Assembly: GCF_037126465.1 (NCBI RefSeq)
Contig: NC_088201.1
Coordinates: forward strand, 85,216,273-85,280,272
Direction of reading: 5' to 3'
From: Ornithodoros turicata
Lineage: Eukaryota; Arthropoda; Arachnida; Ixodida; Argasidae
DNA length: 64,000 nt
The notes beneath the pieces are model-generated. The model made no database searches. It was not told the origin of the DNA and worked only from the letters and a program-made list of their open reading frames with translations. Shown piece after piece: positions 44,801-56,040 of this stretch (positions within the stretch are counted from its first letter, which is position 1; each line of letters opens with the position of its first letter). The position numbers and the translations under genes were made by a program.

Positions 44801-45060
44801 TTTTTGTCCAGAAGATCGAGAGAAATGATGGCTTCTGGAGCAAAATGATTGGCCACCTTCAACTGTTCTACTCGCATAGCCTTCTACCGGAGTTGGTTGA
44901 CCCTCGTCAGTCCCGTGGGCTGCAGCTCAGAGATAACAAGAAGAGTGACCATCAGGTTGCCTCGCTCTGTGATGCCGCCAAAACAACTTCCAATCAGGGC
45001 GATTCATCCAGAAAGAGACGGAAGACTGGTAAAGATAACTCACCTGCCGCTGTTCTGTAA
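41857..45060 (+). CDS. Mutator-like DDE transposase fused to YqaJ-type nuclease (intact)
   Basis: Exon 1 is 41857-42852 and exon 2 is 43180-45060, joined in phase 0 across a GTAAGT...TTTTTGCAG intron. Together they give 958 codons. Residues 1-330 begin with a basic segment (GQRKRKKKDF), then a polar linker, Cys pairs and a tightly conserved VADGAWCKRSYKNKYDALSG, the first transposase acidic site. Exon 2 continues with GYRTKKVLFLGVRNKFCTLC, LIADGDSS (second acidic site) and LDVNNNAAEHFNSLVAKFSG (proposed third). Residues about 700-890 form a PD-(D/E)XK nuclease of the YqaJ type: RRKRLTASNFGKV, ATPDGLVGDDTVVEVKCPY (D...ExK) and YQVQGQLHIT. The start is supported by a decayed copy with the same ATG at 61342. 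No stop or frameshift is visible. Mutator-like domains joined to YqaJ are known in arthropod TE proteins; substrates and order of action are not known to me. Confidence 0.88.
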
Positions 45061-47463
45061 TTATGGCTAGACTGTGGATTTACGTGTCATTTAGTTTGTG
45101 CGGCTCCACCTTTGCCAAGTGTTTTAATGCATATTCATCCATTTTGCTTCATAATTTACTGAATGTTTTTCCATATACATGTCTTCGACTTTGGCTCAGG
45201 CTGCATATCTTCACGTTTGTGTTTCATATTTAAGTTACCTTTTTCCATTTTTACTGTGCATATCTGTGCATATTTTTCAATTTTCCTAAATATTTATATT
45301 AATATATTTCTATGTATAAATCCACAGACTAGTCGTGCGATGCTTGTCATATTTTAAACATGGCGTAAGAGTGTGAAATCTGAATCCAGCCATCAGCACG
45401 TGAGGATCTAAGTATGAGAATGGTGCACAATCTCCCAACCGTAGAACCGTCTTCCCCGGCATTGTTGAAACACGTCCACACGTTGATGCTATATGTGTGA
45501 GGCCATCATGGTATTCTACCTTGGCTTGAGTGTATGAAGATATAGCAAAGCTGTCCCCAAACCGTCGTTCTTCCCAGGCATGGTTGAAACACGTCCACAC
45601 GTTGATGCTACATGTGTGAGGCCATCATGGTATTCTGCCTTGGCTTGAGTTTATGAAGATATAGCAAAGCTGTCCCCAAACCGTCGTTCTTCCCAGGCAT
45701 GGTTGAAACACGTCCACACGTTGATGCTATATGTGTGAGGCCATCACGGTATTCTACCTTTGCTTGAGTGTATGAAAATTGTGGAAAGAAACATGAATGG
45801 TATTCCTAGCACTTTTGAAGCTCCACCAGCCTGTTCAGATGTCGACATCCTGAGTATGAATCCATTTTGATATTTTGACAAGGTCGGTAAGTATCATTGT
45901 GCAGAGCTGTCTCCCAACTGTCGCCAGTTCCCCGCATTGTTGAGCACGAGCAACATCCCAACATGTCGCTCTGCGTTACGTCCTCTTGCCATCTTGCCTT
46001 TACTTGGGTGTCATTTCAACATATGAAAATTGTATTTTCAGATTCAGGTATCCAGTACTACTGCAAATATGATGGCCAGACGCCCAAAGGTCAAACTTCC
46101 TAAGTGTTACTGTCTTTACCTGTCATTTGAAAATTTCCTACTCTCTCCCTGATTATGAAGCACCTGCCCTTGCCAGTGTTGTACCTGGTTCAGCATTATG
46201 TGGCCAATGATGAATGGTGCCCTGTTGGACATTTTTTTTCCATAAACACACACTCTGAGGCTTTAGCTGCCAACTGACAAGCATGGCAAAAGCAACTATC
46301 AGTTGCTACTTCATTGCTCAAAAAGGAAACTCGTTGCTGAGTAACACGTTCCAAGTTTTTACTATTCCCATATTATGAACCTGGCTCTGTCCACCAGGAT
46401 GCTATATGTTGATGCCGTATGTGCGAGACCTTCATGTCAAAGTGCGCCTACATGCAGCGGACTGTATGGTACTTCATTATGTGTGTATGCCACATCGCCA
46501 ATGATGAAATGTGCTGTTGGATACTGTATCCACGAATGAACATTCTGAGGCTACAAGCATGAGCTGATACGCATAAGTAATGCAGAAAACGTGACGATGT
46601 ATACATGCTGCGTTCTTCAATAAAATATCTCCAATCTACCAATAGTGAACACGTGCTACTGATTTCTTTTTAATCTTTCGGGTGCTGGCTGTCTAGGATT
46701 TTCTGCTTGCAGTAATCTGTGAACCAGTGGTTACTAACAATGGCTATTGGTCACCTTGACCAGATTTCATCTGAAGAAAAACTTGAGACCGGGGGAACAC
46801 TGCAAACACATCTGTACGGACCACAATACGAATTTGAGGAGAAATACATTTTTTCTCTTGAAAAGCTTGCTATGAAGCATAATATATTTTATTAACCAAA
46901 ATATATTGCACGAGTTGCACCCGTAGGAAAATACCCAGCCATCTCATTCAGGCTACAGTGGGCATCAGTGACTCGCACTCATAGTGGCAAGCAATGCAGT
47001 AGTCTTTCAATTTCAAATTTCACACGCATTATCATGCACCACCTCGCTGTGTTTAGAGTTTCTGCTCCAGGAAATATCACGGGGAGGGGGGCATATGTGC
47101 CCTGGACCAACTTCTAAGGAAACTACTGGTCTCAGGGTGCCTAGGGTAACGAGCAGACAGCCCAGCCGGAAGCTGGCAGACGGCATGAAGCCATTACAAA
47201 ATTTCCATCGGAATGATGATAGTTGTTTACAAAATTTTATCGGGCAGGTCTTGTGTATGATGTGGGCCATTTGTACACTAATCATGGGACAAAGTATGCG
47301 ATGGCAGGAGGAACAGGTTAGAAAAAGCTTTGACTACGTTGCTGCTGCTGACAGAAGTGAGCATAGGATTGGGGATCAGATGACGTGGTTGTTATAATAC
47401 AGCAGGTAACAGTGGTAACATCGTTCTGTGTCGTCATGACATGGCGGCTAAAATGGTGAGCGT
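45061..47463. other. Intergenic part of the element with tandem repeats
   Basis: Apart from the array at 45370-45790 this is AT-rich spacer shared with the right arm. The frames are short. A 137-codon plus frame at 46984-47397 is opposed by a 90-codon minus frame and neither has a motif, so I do not call a gene. Confidence 0.4.
45370..45790 (+). repeat. Tandem array of about 119-bp units (left arm)
   Basis: The block GGTTGAAACACGTCCACACG recurs near 45580 and 45700, with a diverged first copy near 45465. The shared unit includes GATGCTAYATGTGTGAGGCC and CTTGGCTTGAGT. The right arm holds only two such units (about 57690-57900), so the copy number changed after the arms separated. Confidence 0.85.
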
Positions 47464-48563
47464 TCACCACGGTGAGCGCACAGGCCTGCATGCACTCGTG
47501 GGGTGTCCCTTAGCACGACACTCTTCACACGACTCCATTGGCTTGAGTACGATGCCACGACGCGGACCCGGTGCTTTCAGCCATGGTCCGTAGCGTTTCA
47601 CGAGGGCTGTGCGGAGGATGCCTGCTAGGCACGATAACCCCCGTCCCGTCGAAATGTGATAGCCATCCCGTGAAAGCATCCCCTCTTTCACCTCCTTGCT
47701 CCTGGTAAAGACCTTGTGCTGGAAAAGATATTTGAACATATATACGGAATGTTTTTGCAAACAGCACTTCACAAAGACAGCAATACAAATAAACCGGAAT
47801 TCCTGGTAGGCATGTGCCAGTACTTCGTACGCATTTTATTTTCGGAAAAATTGCGCGATAAAAAGCAACTGGAAACTAGCTTTGTGATACTTGAATTACA
47901 AACAGGTACCGCATCAAGACCATCAACTGTTTGTAATTCAAGCACCACAAAGGTAGCCCCAGTTACTTTTTGTCGCACTGTTTTTCCAAAATTAACGAGC
48001 ATTATAAAATACCTGCCATGACCACCAGGAAGTTCCAGAGTTAGCGTTCGAGAAGCGACTACTCACGTCAATGCTCAACACCGTAGCGTCACCGGCACGG
48101 ACAGCTGGAATCGTGCGCAGCATCGCGTTATATCCCTGAATTGTGCCAGAAAGTTCAGGCCGCCTTGTCTGTGGCATCAGCTTATACAGGAATATATGCT
48201 CCGCGTAGCCTTTCGCCACCTCAACGGTATCCTGTGAAAGAAGACCATTCATGGAAATGAATCTTCCCTGGCGTGTCAGAGGAAATGGGTTTTAGCAGCA
48301 CAGAGATTGAAATCGTTGCAATCTGTACTTACTGAGACTTCCCGCAAAACAGCTGCGGCACTCTTCCCATCCTGGATATCGTTGCCACCGATATACATGA
48401 CGATCCAGTCTACTGCTAGGTGCAGTCGATGGATTTTTTCTCTCAGACGGGCCGCTGTAGCTCCGGGATAGCTAAAAGTGACGATTTCCACGTCAGAGTC
48501 TACGAACAGCCTGTCGCGCGTCATAAACTTCAGCTGGCTACTGCCAACCAACGCGCCTTTCAT
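47464..48563 (-). CDS. SGNH/GDSL-type hydrolase with C-terminal zinc knuckle (intact)
   Basis: Three minus-strand exons, 48563-48333, 48231-48067 and 47718-47464, are all phase 0 with GT-AG borders and give 216 codons. SGNH blocks are readable. Block I: ALVGSSQLKF (nucleophile serine, with GSS replacing the usual GDS). Block II: TFSYPGATAARL. Block III: VMYIGGNDIQDG (GxND). Block V: SRDGYHISTGRG (D-x2-H). The protein ends with SCEECRAKGHPTSACRP, a CX2CX4HX4C zinc knuckle typical of nucleic-acid-binding TE proteins. No signal peptide is seen, so it is probably intracellular. Identical exon structure in the right arm supports the model. SGNH esterase domains occur in CR1-type LINE ORF1, but here the gene sits in a TTAA DNA element and converges on the transposase. 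Substrate unknown; ester hydrolysis is only a family inference. Confidence 0.82.
47890..47942. repeat. 16-bp hairpin inside SGNH intron 2 (left arm)
   Basis: CTTGAATTACAAACAG (47890-47905) pairs exactly with CTGTTTGTAATTCAAG (47927-47942) across 21 bases. It lies in intron 2 of the SGNH gene and is kept in the right arm at 55561-55614. Confidence 0.85.
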
Positions 48564-51326
48564 CGTTTACGTTTCTCTGGGATCACAATGCGTTGTGCGG
48601 CGAACTGCAAAGTCAGTTGATCTCCGAAGAAGCTGCAAGGGAGAACCATGCGTGCGTCTGTGGCGTGCGCGAGACGCAGTTGGCGCCGTTGCGTAGTCCT
48701 CCTCTCCACAGCTGTCTGGTCGTCTGCTCGCTGAGGTCGACGCGACCACCAAGCCTTTGGCAGCCCGCTCGTGCAGACGCGGATGTTATGTGACGGGGCC
48801 CACACAACAAACCCATCGCATGCAAAAATATAAATAAAATCAAATGCGTTTGTGGTGTTTTGCACATTGGTTTAGGGCCTTATGGACCAGCAAAACCAAA
48901 TATAGTGGGATGACCGTGAGGGTGGGGACGTTTGCCACAAGATTTCGCGGCACGCTACCCAAACCCGGATTTATTTGTCATGAGCATTCTGCATGTATTC
49001 CTAAGAATCCTTCGCTGTAGTGGGACGATCATATGTTTAAACACTAAAAACAACAAATTATTTATCGAGCGGTCAAAAGCTTCCTTTTATGAACTGTATA
49101 TGCACCGCGGAAAGGATGGAAATTCGCCTGCGATCTCTGACGGTGAAAATGAAATCATAGTTCGATTGCCGCGGAAATAAACACTTTCTTTTATTTTTGA
49201 ATCGGATAGTCCGCAATTGATGCAAACTACACTATGATAAACAGTCGCGTCCGAAATATCGAATATTCAGACAGACAATTCAACACGTCAGCCTGAACAG
49301 ACTGGAAGACAGGTTGCTTTATCTTGGAATTATGAAATTTTTATCGTGGTTGAGGAAGGCCCGGCTAGCATTAAACCCCATAAAAAAGTAACAACAATAC
49401 AGTGAAGGAAGTAACAAATCGATACCTGCCGTCTGCACGCACACTGTATCACGAAATTGGCCAAATCCGGCGGCCATTTACTCAAAATCGCCGCCAAAAT
49501 TTTGGCACGATTTTCGGGTATGTTATGGAGCTATCCTTCCCGAGAACACAGAAAGAAAATTGGAATGGACAAATGGGACTGGCCATCGGGCCCGCTGCGA
49601 GCCTGGGGAACACTTAGAGCAGAGGTGGGTTTGGATAGGGCCTCAGTATAGAAATATTGGTGTATGGGCAGGGCACGGGCCTAAAAATCCGGCCCATGCA
49701 GTGCTCTACCCCTTCTCAAGAGGCAACTACAGTGCCAAAATGCGCATGACCTGTGCATACGTGCACTGTTTGGTTTGTTTGATAGCTGAAGAAACTCGGG
49801 ACGGGGGACAAGACAGCCGTTTCTATAGAAAAGCGCTATCACGCATTTTGTTTTCCCAAATGTTCGCGTAAGCCAGACGGACACTTGGTAGTTCGACGAA
49901 ATGGGCACTTGGACCGTATGACGTGCAACCCATTATTTGAGGGTGAAATCCATACCCGACCCCTAAATCCTCTGACAAGACCCGCCACCCGCGCTCTACC
50001 AGAAAATGAAATCCACACCCAACCGGACCCGACCAGCAGGGGCTGCGGCGCCTTTGTTTACTTATTATTTGGTATGATCTTTTCTCTTCGTTGTTGTTGC
50101 TGTAGCCGTTGCTTGTTCGTGGCCGACCCGCCAGCAGTGCTTGTGCCAAAAACGCTGCCCGCAACAGTCTCGCTACCCGCGCGGGTGTCAATAATATCAC
50201 CCGCAACCGACCCGCTACCCGCGGGAAACTCCAAACCGGGATCCGCACCGCAGGATAGAGCGTGTCGTGCAGAACCCTGCCTGCACTACGCCTGAAAACT
50301 CCGCACTTCGGCTTTCCTCTTGATCAGCGTCTCACTCTGCTTCACGGAGAGAGCGGTGTCGTGTGTACGCGGTTGCTCCTCTCTGGCTTTGTTGAAGGAC
50401 GCTCCTTCTGCTGTTCAAACGCGCCCACCACGCCTGTGGGCCCCAACGTGTGTGAGTGCATGTGTGTGGAATTTTGAGTAGCAAGCCGTAGCCATCTGGC
50501 TGACATCTCCTAACCCCTATGTAGAAGAAGAACCGAGACCCGACACAAACATTCAGCTGTCGAGTCTCATGAAGTCTGTTGACGTACATGCCGCACCATG
50601 TGTTGTCGAATCCGAACCTGGCACGGGCACGTGCGAAAAACGTAAAGCCCGGCCCGACAAGGCCCGCGCAATGCTCTAAAGGGGAGTGCGAAACCCTATC
50701 GAAATTTGCTAGCAGTCCTGTGCGAGCGCACCGGCCTTGAGTTCTACTATGAAATAATGGGAGCGCTTTCACGACACCAATCGACAGCAACGAACGTCAT
50801 GGTTCAACAGCGTAAGTGTCACTGGCAAGAAAAGCAGGGATGTTTTGCAACGGGATGTTGCAGTGTCATATGACCGTCGACAACCCCGCGTCCTTTCTGG
50901 ATACTGCTGCCTCTGACAAAAATCGCTATTCAGCTCAACTGGAGTCCCCCGATACTCTCAGGGACACGTGATCCTGTGACACCACGAAAACTGAAAACTA
51001 CGATTACTATATCACGAATAGACACCTCCACGGACAGTCTCTGCGTATCGGGTGAAAAGCTTTAGCCCGCTGCTACCGATCAGAGCAATCTTCATCCACG
51101 AGAAAGCGAGGTGGTAACGGCGGTACGCGACAGTCACACGGCATGTTCGAGAAATGCCAGTAAAACGTAAACAGCAAACGCGAGACAACGAAATCCACCG
51201 CGCAAAAGCAAATCGGGGAAAGGAGAAAATCTAAAAATAAAGGAAACACAACCCAGCTCATAGGTCTCCGCCTGTCACGTGGGCTTGTCGTGTCCTCCAA
51301 TCAGAGACGCGATGGACTTCTTACAA
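48564..51326. other. 5' region of the SGNH gene and element end, no gene seen
   Basis: The stretch has GC-rich low-complexity segments around 49930-50260 (repeated CCCGC/GCGGGT words) that create long but meaningless frames. Otherwise it is shared spacer. No domain is readable on either strand. Confidence 0.35.
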
Positions 51327-51327
51327 A

Positions 51328-51366
51328 GTCGGAGGAGTGAGGGCCCTCCTCACTCCTCCGACTTGT
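51328..51366. repeat. 16-bp hairpin only in the left arm near the junction
   Basis: AAGTCGGAGGAGTGAG is followed after 7 bases by its reverse complement. The right arm carries a single copy of this word (about 51505-51520), so the duplication is specific to the left arm. Confidence 0.75.
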
Positions 51367-51410
51367 GGCGCCATCTATCGCAGAAAAAAGTTCATTTTTG
51401 AGTTGAGACG

Positions 51411-51446
51411 TATGTGATATGTCCTCTTAAGAGGACATATCACATA
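51411..51446. repeat. Perfect 36-bp palindrome at the arm junction, centred on TTAA
   Basis: The 36-base sequence is exactly self-complementary around 51428/51429, with core GTCCTCTTAAGAGGAC. Its halves are the terminal repeats of the left and right elements sharing one TTAA (51427-51430). Complementarity continues outward with mismatches for about 9.5 kb on each side. Confidence 0.97.
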
Positions 51447-54230
51447 GGTCTCAACTCAAAAATGAACTTTTTTCTGCGATAGATGGCGCCACACGGGCGG
51501 CCTCCTTACTCATCCGACTTTGTAAGAAGTCCATCGCGTCTCTGATTGGAGGACACGACAAGCCCACGTGACAGGCGGAGACCTATGAGCTGGGTTGTGT
51601 TTCCTTTATTTTTAGATTTCCTCCTTTGCACGATTTGCTTTTGCGCGGTGGATTTGGTTGTCTCGCGTTTGCTGTTTGGTGTGTACGTTTTACTGGCATT
51701 TCTCGAACATGCCGTATGACTGTCGCGTACCGCCGTTACCACCTCGCTTTCTCGTGGATGAAGATTGCTCTGATCGGTAGCAGCGGGCTAAAGCTTTTCA
51801 CCCGATACGCAGAGACTGTCCGTGGAGGTGTCTATTCGTGATATGGTGATCGTAGTTTTCAGTTTTCGTGGTGTCACAGGATCACGTGTCCCTGAGATTA
51901 TCGGGGGACTCCAGTTGAGCTGAATAGCGATTTTTGTCAGAGGCAACGGTATCCAGAAAGGACGCGGGGTTGTCGACGATCATATGACAATGCAACATCC
52001 CGTTGCAAAACATCCCGTTGCAAAACATCCCTGCTTTTCTTGCCAGTGACATTTACGCTGTTGAACCATGACGTTCGTTGCTGTCGATTGGTGTCGTTAA
52101 AGCGCTCCCTCAATCGGCTCGCATTATTTCATAGTTGAACTCAAGGCCGGTGCGCTCGCACAGGACTGCTAGCAAATTTCGATAGGGTTTCGCACTCCCC
52201 TTTAGAGCATTGCGCGGGCCTTGTCGGGCCGGGCTTTACGTTTTTCGCACGTGCCCGTGCCAGGTTCGGACTCGACAACACATACCATAGTGCGGCATGT
52301 ACGTCAACAGACTTCATGAGACTCGACAGCTAAATTTTTGTGTCCATTTTCATGCCTATTTCGTGTAACGGGTCTCGGTTCTTCTTCATCATAGGGGTTA
52401 GGAGATGTCAGCCAGATGGCTACGGCTTGCTACTCCAAATTCCACACACATGCACTCACACACGTTGGGGCCCACAGGCGTGTTGGCGCGTTTGGACAGC
52501 AGAAGGAGCGTCCTTCAACAAAGCCAGAGAGGAGCAACCGCGCACACACGACACCGCTCTCTCTGTGAAGCAGAGTGAGACACTGATCAGGAGGAAAGCC
52601 GAAGTGCGGAGTTTTCAGGCGTAGTGCAGGGTTCTGCACGACCCGCTCTATCCTGCGGTGCGGATCCCGGTTTGGAATTTCCCGCGGGTAGCGGGTCGGT
52701 TGCGGGTGATATTATTGACACCCGTGCGGGTTGCGAGACTGTTGCGGGCAGCGTTTTTGGCACAAGCACTGCTGGCGGGTCGGCCACGAACAAGCAACGG
52801 CTACAGCAACAACAACGAAGAGAAAAGATCATACCAAATAATACGTAAACAAAGGCGGCGCAGCCCCTGCTGATCGGGTCCGGTTGGGTGCGGATTTCAT
52901 TTTCTGGTAGAGCGCGGGTGGCGGGTCTTGTCAGAGGAGGTAGGGGTCGGGTATGGATTTCATCTTCAAATAATGGGTTGCACGTCATACGGTCCAAATG
53001 CCCATTTTGTCCAACTACCAAGTGTCCGTCTGGCTTACGCGAACATTTGGGAAAACAAAATGCGTGATAGCGCTTTTCTATAGAAACCGCTGTCTTGTCC
53101 CCCGTCCCGAGTTTCTTCAGCTATCAAACAAACCAAACAGTGCACATATGCACAGGTCATGCGCGTTTTGGCACTGTAGTCGCCTCTTGAGACGGGGTAG
53201 AGCACTGCATGGGCCGGATTTTCAGGCCAGTGCCCTGCCCATACGCCAATATTTCCATACTGAGGCCCTATCCAAACCCACCTCTGCTCTAAGTTCTGGC
53301 CCGATGGCCAGTCCCATTTGTCCATTCCAATTTTCTTTCTGTATTCTCGGGAAGGATAGCTCCATAACATACCCGAAAATCGTGCCAAAATTTTGGCAGC
53401 GATTTTGAGTAAATGGCCGCCGGATTTGGCCAATTTAGTGATACAGTGTGCGTGCAGACGGCAGGTGTCAATTTGTTACTTCCTTCACTGTATTATTGTT
53501 ACTTTTTTATGGGGTTTAATTCTAGCCGGGCCTTCCTCACGATAAAACTTTCATAATTCCAAGATAAAGCAACCTGTCTTCCAGTCTGTTCAGGCTGACG
53601 TGTTGAATTGTTTGTCTGAATATTCGATATTTCGGACGCGACTGTTTATCATAGTGTAGTTTGCATCAATTGCGGACTATCCGATTCGAAAATAAAAGAA
53701 AGTGTTTATTTCCGCGGCGATCCAACTACGATTTCATTTTCACCGTCAGAGATTGCAGGCGAATTTCCATCCTTTCCGCGGTGCATACACAGTTCATAAA
53801 AGGAAGCTTTTGACCACTCGATAAATAACTTGTTGTTTTTGGTGTTTAAACATATGATCGTCCCACTACAGCGAAGGATTCTTAGGAATACATGCAGAAT
53901 GCTCATGACAAATAAATCCGGGTTTGGGTAGCGTGCCGCAAAATCTTGTGGCAAACGTTCCCACCCTCACGGTCATCGCAGTATATTTGGTTTGGCCGGT
54001 CCATAACGCCCTATACCAATGTGCAAAACACCACAAACGCATTTGATTTTATTTATATTTTTGCATGCGGTGGGTTTGTTGTGTGGGCCCCGTCACAGAA
54101 CATCCGCGTCTGCACGAGCGGGCTGCCAAAGGCTTGGTCGTCGCGTCGACCTCAGCGAGCAGACGACCAGACAGCCGTGGAGAGGAGGACTGCGCAACGG
54201 CGCCAACTGCGTCTCGCGCACGGCACAGAC

Positions 54231-54817
54231 CACAGGGGTGACACAAACCCGCCATTGTTGTAACTACCCCCAAGCGGGTGCTTTTGGCAAAACTGCATCT
54301 TGTCCTGGTCGCACGTCATAGAAAATGTCATTTTGAGGTCATGTGACTTTGTTTACATGTCGTTTTGCCGCTTACCGACATATCTCCGTCGTCATAACGC
54401 CAAGAGATAGATGTATTTTGCCAGCGTAAACTATGCGGTACTTCTTCCGCAACAGGGTAGCCCATTTCTCCTTAGTTTAAGTACATCGCATCGGCTCAGT
54501 GAGTCTTAACGTCGGTCGTCGTCACATCTTTGGAAGTCGTCAACACTGCGAGGCCTTATGTGCAAAACTACGCGTTTTACTGCGAGATTATCGGATGAAA
54601 ATAATAACAGTGATCGAAATACATCCAAAACGCCGCGCAGAATCAACAACCCCATTATTTACAAACGGTTTGACCGCCAATCTCGGGCGCCGCCATCTTT
54701 AAGGTCACGTGTGCCTTGACGTTTGCTGTGACATGCGACCAGGACCTGTCCAGGATGCATTGCCATTGCCCAGCACGCTTTCGTCTACGGAGCAATACAT
54801 TGGATGCCACTCTTGTG
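54231..54817. mobile_element. 587-bp hAT-like MITE inserted in the right arm
   Basis: The unit begins CACAGGGGTG and ends with the complement of CACAAGAGTG. It is flanked by GCACAGAC (54223-54230) and GCACACAC (54818-54825), an 8-bp target duplication with one difference. The left arm at the matching place (near 48663) lacks it, so the empty site is available within the same window. No coding content. It lies just upstream of the right SGNH copy. Confidence 0.8.
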
Positions 54818-54934
54818 GCACACACGCACGCATGGTTCTCCCTTGCAGCTTCTTCGGAGATTTACTTGTTTAGCGTTCAGCTGACTTTGCAGTTCGCCGC
54901 ATCACGCAATTGTGATCCCAGCGAAACCTAAACG

Positions 54935-56040
54935 ATGAAAGGCGCGTTGGTTGGCAGTAGCCAGCTGAAGTTTATGACACGCGACAGGTTGTTCGTGGAC
55001 GCTGACGTGGAAATCGTCACTTTTAGCTATCCCGGAGCTACAGCGGCCCGTCTGAGAGAAAAAAGTCCATTGACTGCACCTAGCAGTAGACTGGACCGTC
55101 ATGTATATCGATGGCAACGATATCCAGGATGGGAAGAGTGCCGCAGCTGTTTTGCGGGATGTCTCAGTAAGTACAGATTGCAACGATTTCAATCTCTGTG
55201 CTGCTAAAACCCATTTCCTCTGACACGCCAGGGAAGATTCATTTCTATGAATTGTCTTCTTTCACAGGATACCGTTGAGGTGGCGAAAGGCTACGCGGAG
55301 CATATATTCCTGTATAAGCTGATGCCACAGACAAGGCGGCCTGAACTTTCTGGCACAATTCAGGGGTATAACGCGATGCTGCGCACGATTCCAGCTGTCT
55401 GTGCCGGTGACGCTACGGTGTTGAGCATTGACGTGAGTAGTCGCTTCTCGAACGCTAACTCTGGAACTTCCTTGTGGTCATGGCAGGTATTTTATACCGT
55501 ATGCTCGTTAGTTTTGGAAAAACAGTGCGACAAAAATTAACTGGTGCTACCTTTGTGGTGCTTGAATTACAAACAGGTGCTGGTCTTGATGCGGTTACCT
55601 GTTTGTAATTCAAGTATCACAAAGCTAGTTTCCAGTTGCTTTTTATCGCGCAATTTTTCCGAAAATAAAATGCGTACGAAGTACTGGCACATGCCTACCA
55701 GGAATTCCGGTTTATTTGTATTGCTGTCTTTGTGAAGTGCTGTTTGCAAAAACATTCGGTATATATGTTCAAATATCTTTTCCAGCACAAGGTCTTTACC
55801 AGGAACAAGGAGGTGAAAGAGGGGACGCTTTCACGGGATGGCTATCACATTTCGAGGGGACGGGGGTTATCGTGTCTAGCAGGCATCCTCCGCACAGCCC
55901 TCGTGAAACGCTATGGACCATGGCTGAAAGCATCGGGTCCGCGTCGTGGCATCGTACTCAAGCCAATGGAGTCGTGTGAAGAATGTCGTGCTAAGGGACA
56001 CCCCGCGAGTGCATGCAGGCCTGTGCGCTCACCGTGGTGA
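54935..56040 (+). pseudogene. SGNH hydrolase with zinc knuckle, decayed copy
   Basis: Exons 54935-55166, 55268-55432 and 55786-56040 match the left-arm gene, with identical splice sites and intron lengths close to the left (101 and 353 against 101 and 348). Exon 1 is one base longer, after the ARLREK segment, which shifts the frame ahead of the GxND block. Exons 2 and 3 (including DGYHIS and the CX2CX4HX4C knuckle) remain open if read separately. The serine block GSSQ is also present. It is therefore a recently disabled copy unless the shift is a sequencing error. Its upstream region carries the 587-bp MITE. Confidence 0.85.
55561..55614. repeat. 16-bp hairpin inside SGNH intron 2 (right arm)
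   Basis: It has the same arms as at 47890-47942 with a 22-base loop, and lies in the intron between 55433 and 55785. Confidence 0.85.

Larger units (their letters stand above)
41099..51430. mobile_element. 10.3-kb TTAA element carrying transposase-YqaJ and SGNH genes (left arm)
   Basis: TTAA-GAGGACATACCAC at 41099 is mirrored by GTGATATGTCCTC-TTAA ending at 51430, a terminal inverted repeat of about 13 bp with one mismatch. The left end interrupts a LINE ORF1, supporting a genuine insertion boundary. Inside are an intact transposase-nuclease gene (plus) and an intact SGNH hydrolase gene (minus), transcribed toward each other. TTAA with an RRG-type terminus suggests Kolobok. The right TTAA is shared with a second, inverted copy (51427-61379). 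About 8.6 kb of arm lies outside the two coding sequences' exons or holds tandem repeats, so the gene list may be incomplete. Confidence 0.8.

Noticed and set aside
41857..45060. Interpreting the transposase-YqaJ gene as a host or viral recombinase gene.
   Set aside because: It is duplicated in an inverted TTAA-bounded element with a DDE domain; the mobile element explanation is simpler.
46984..47397. 137-codon plus-strand frame in the left arm.
   Set aside because: The right-arm counterpart is shorter with shifted residues, the opposite strand is also open, and no motif is visible.
49823..50295. Overlapping 136- and 141-codon frames in the left arm (and mirror frames at 52587-53021).
   Set aside because: They arise from GC-rich repeated CCCGC/GCGGGT words, are open on both strands at once and show no domain.
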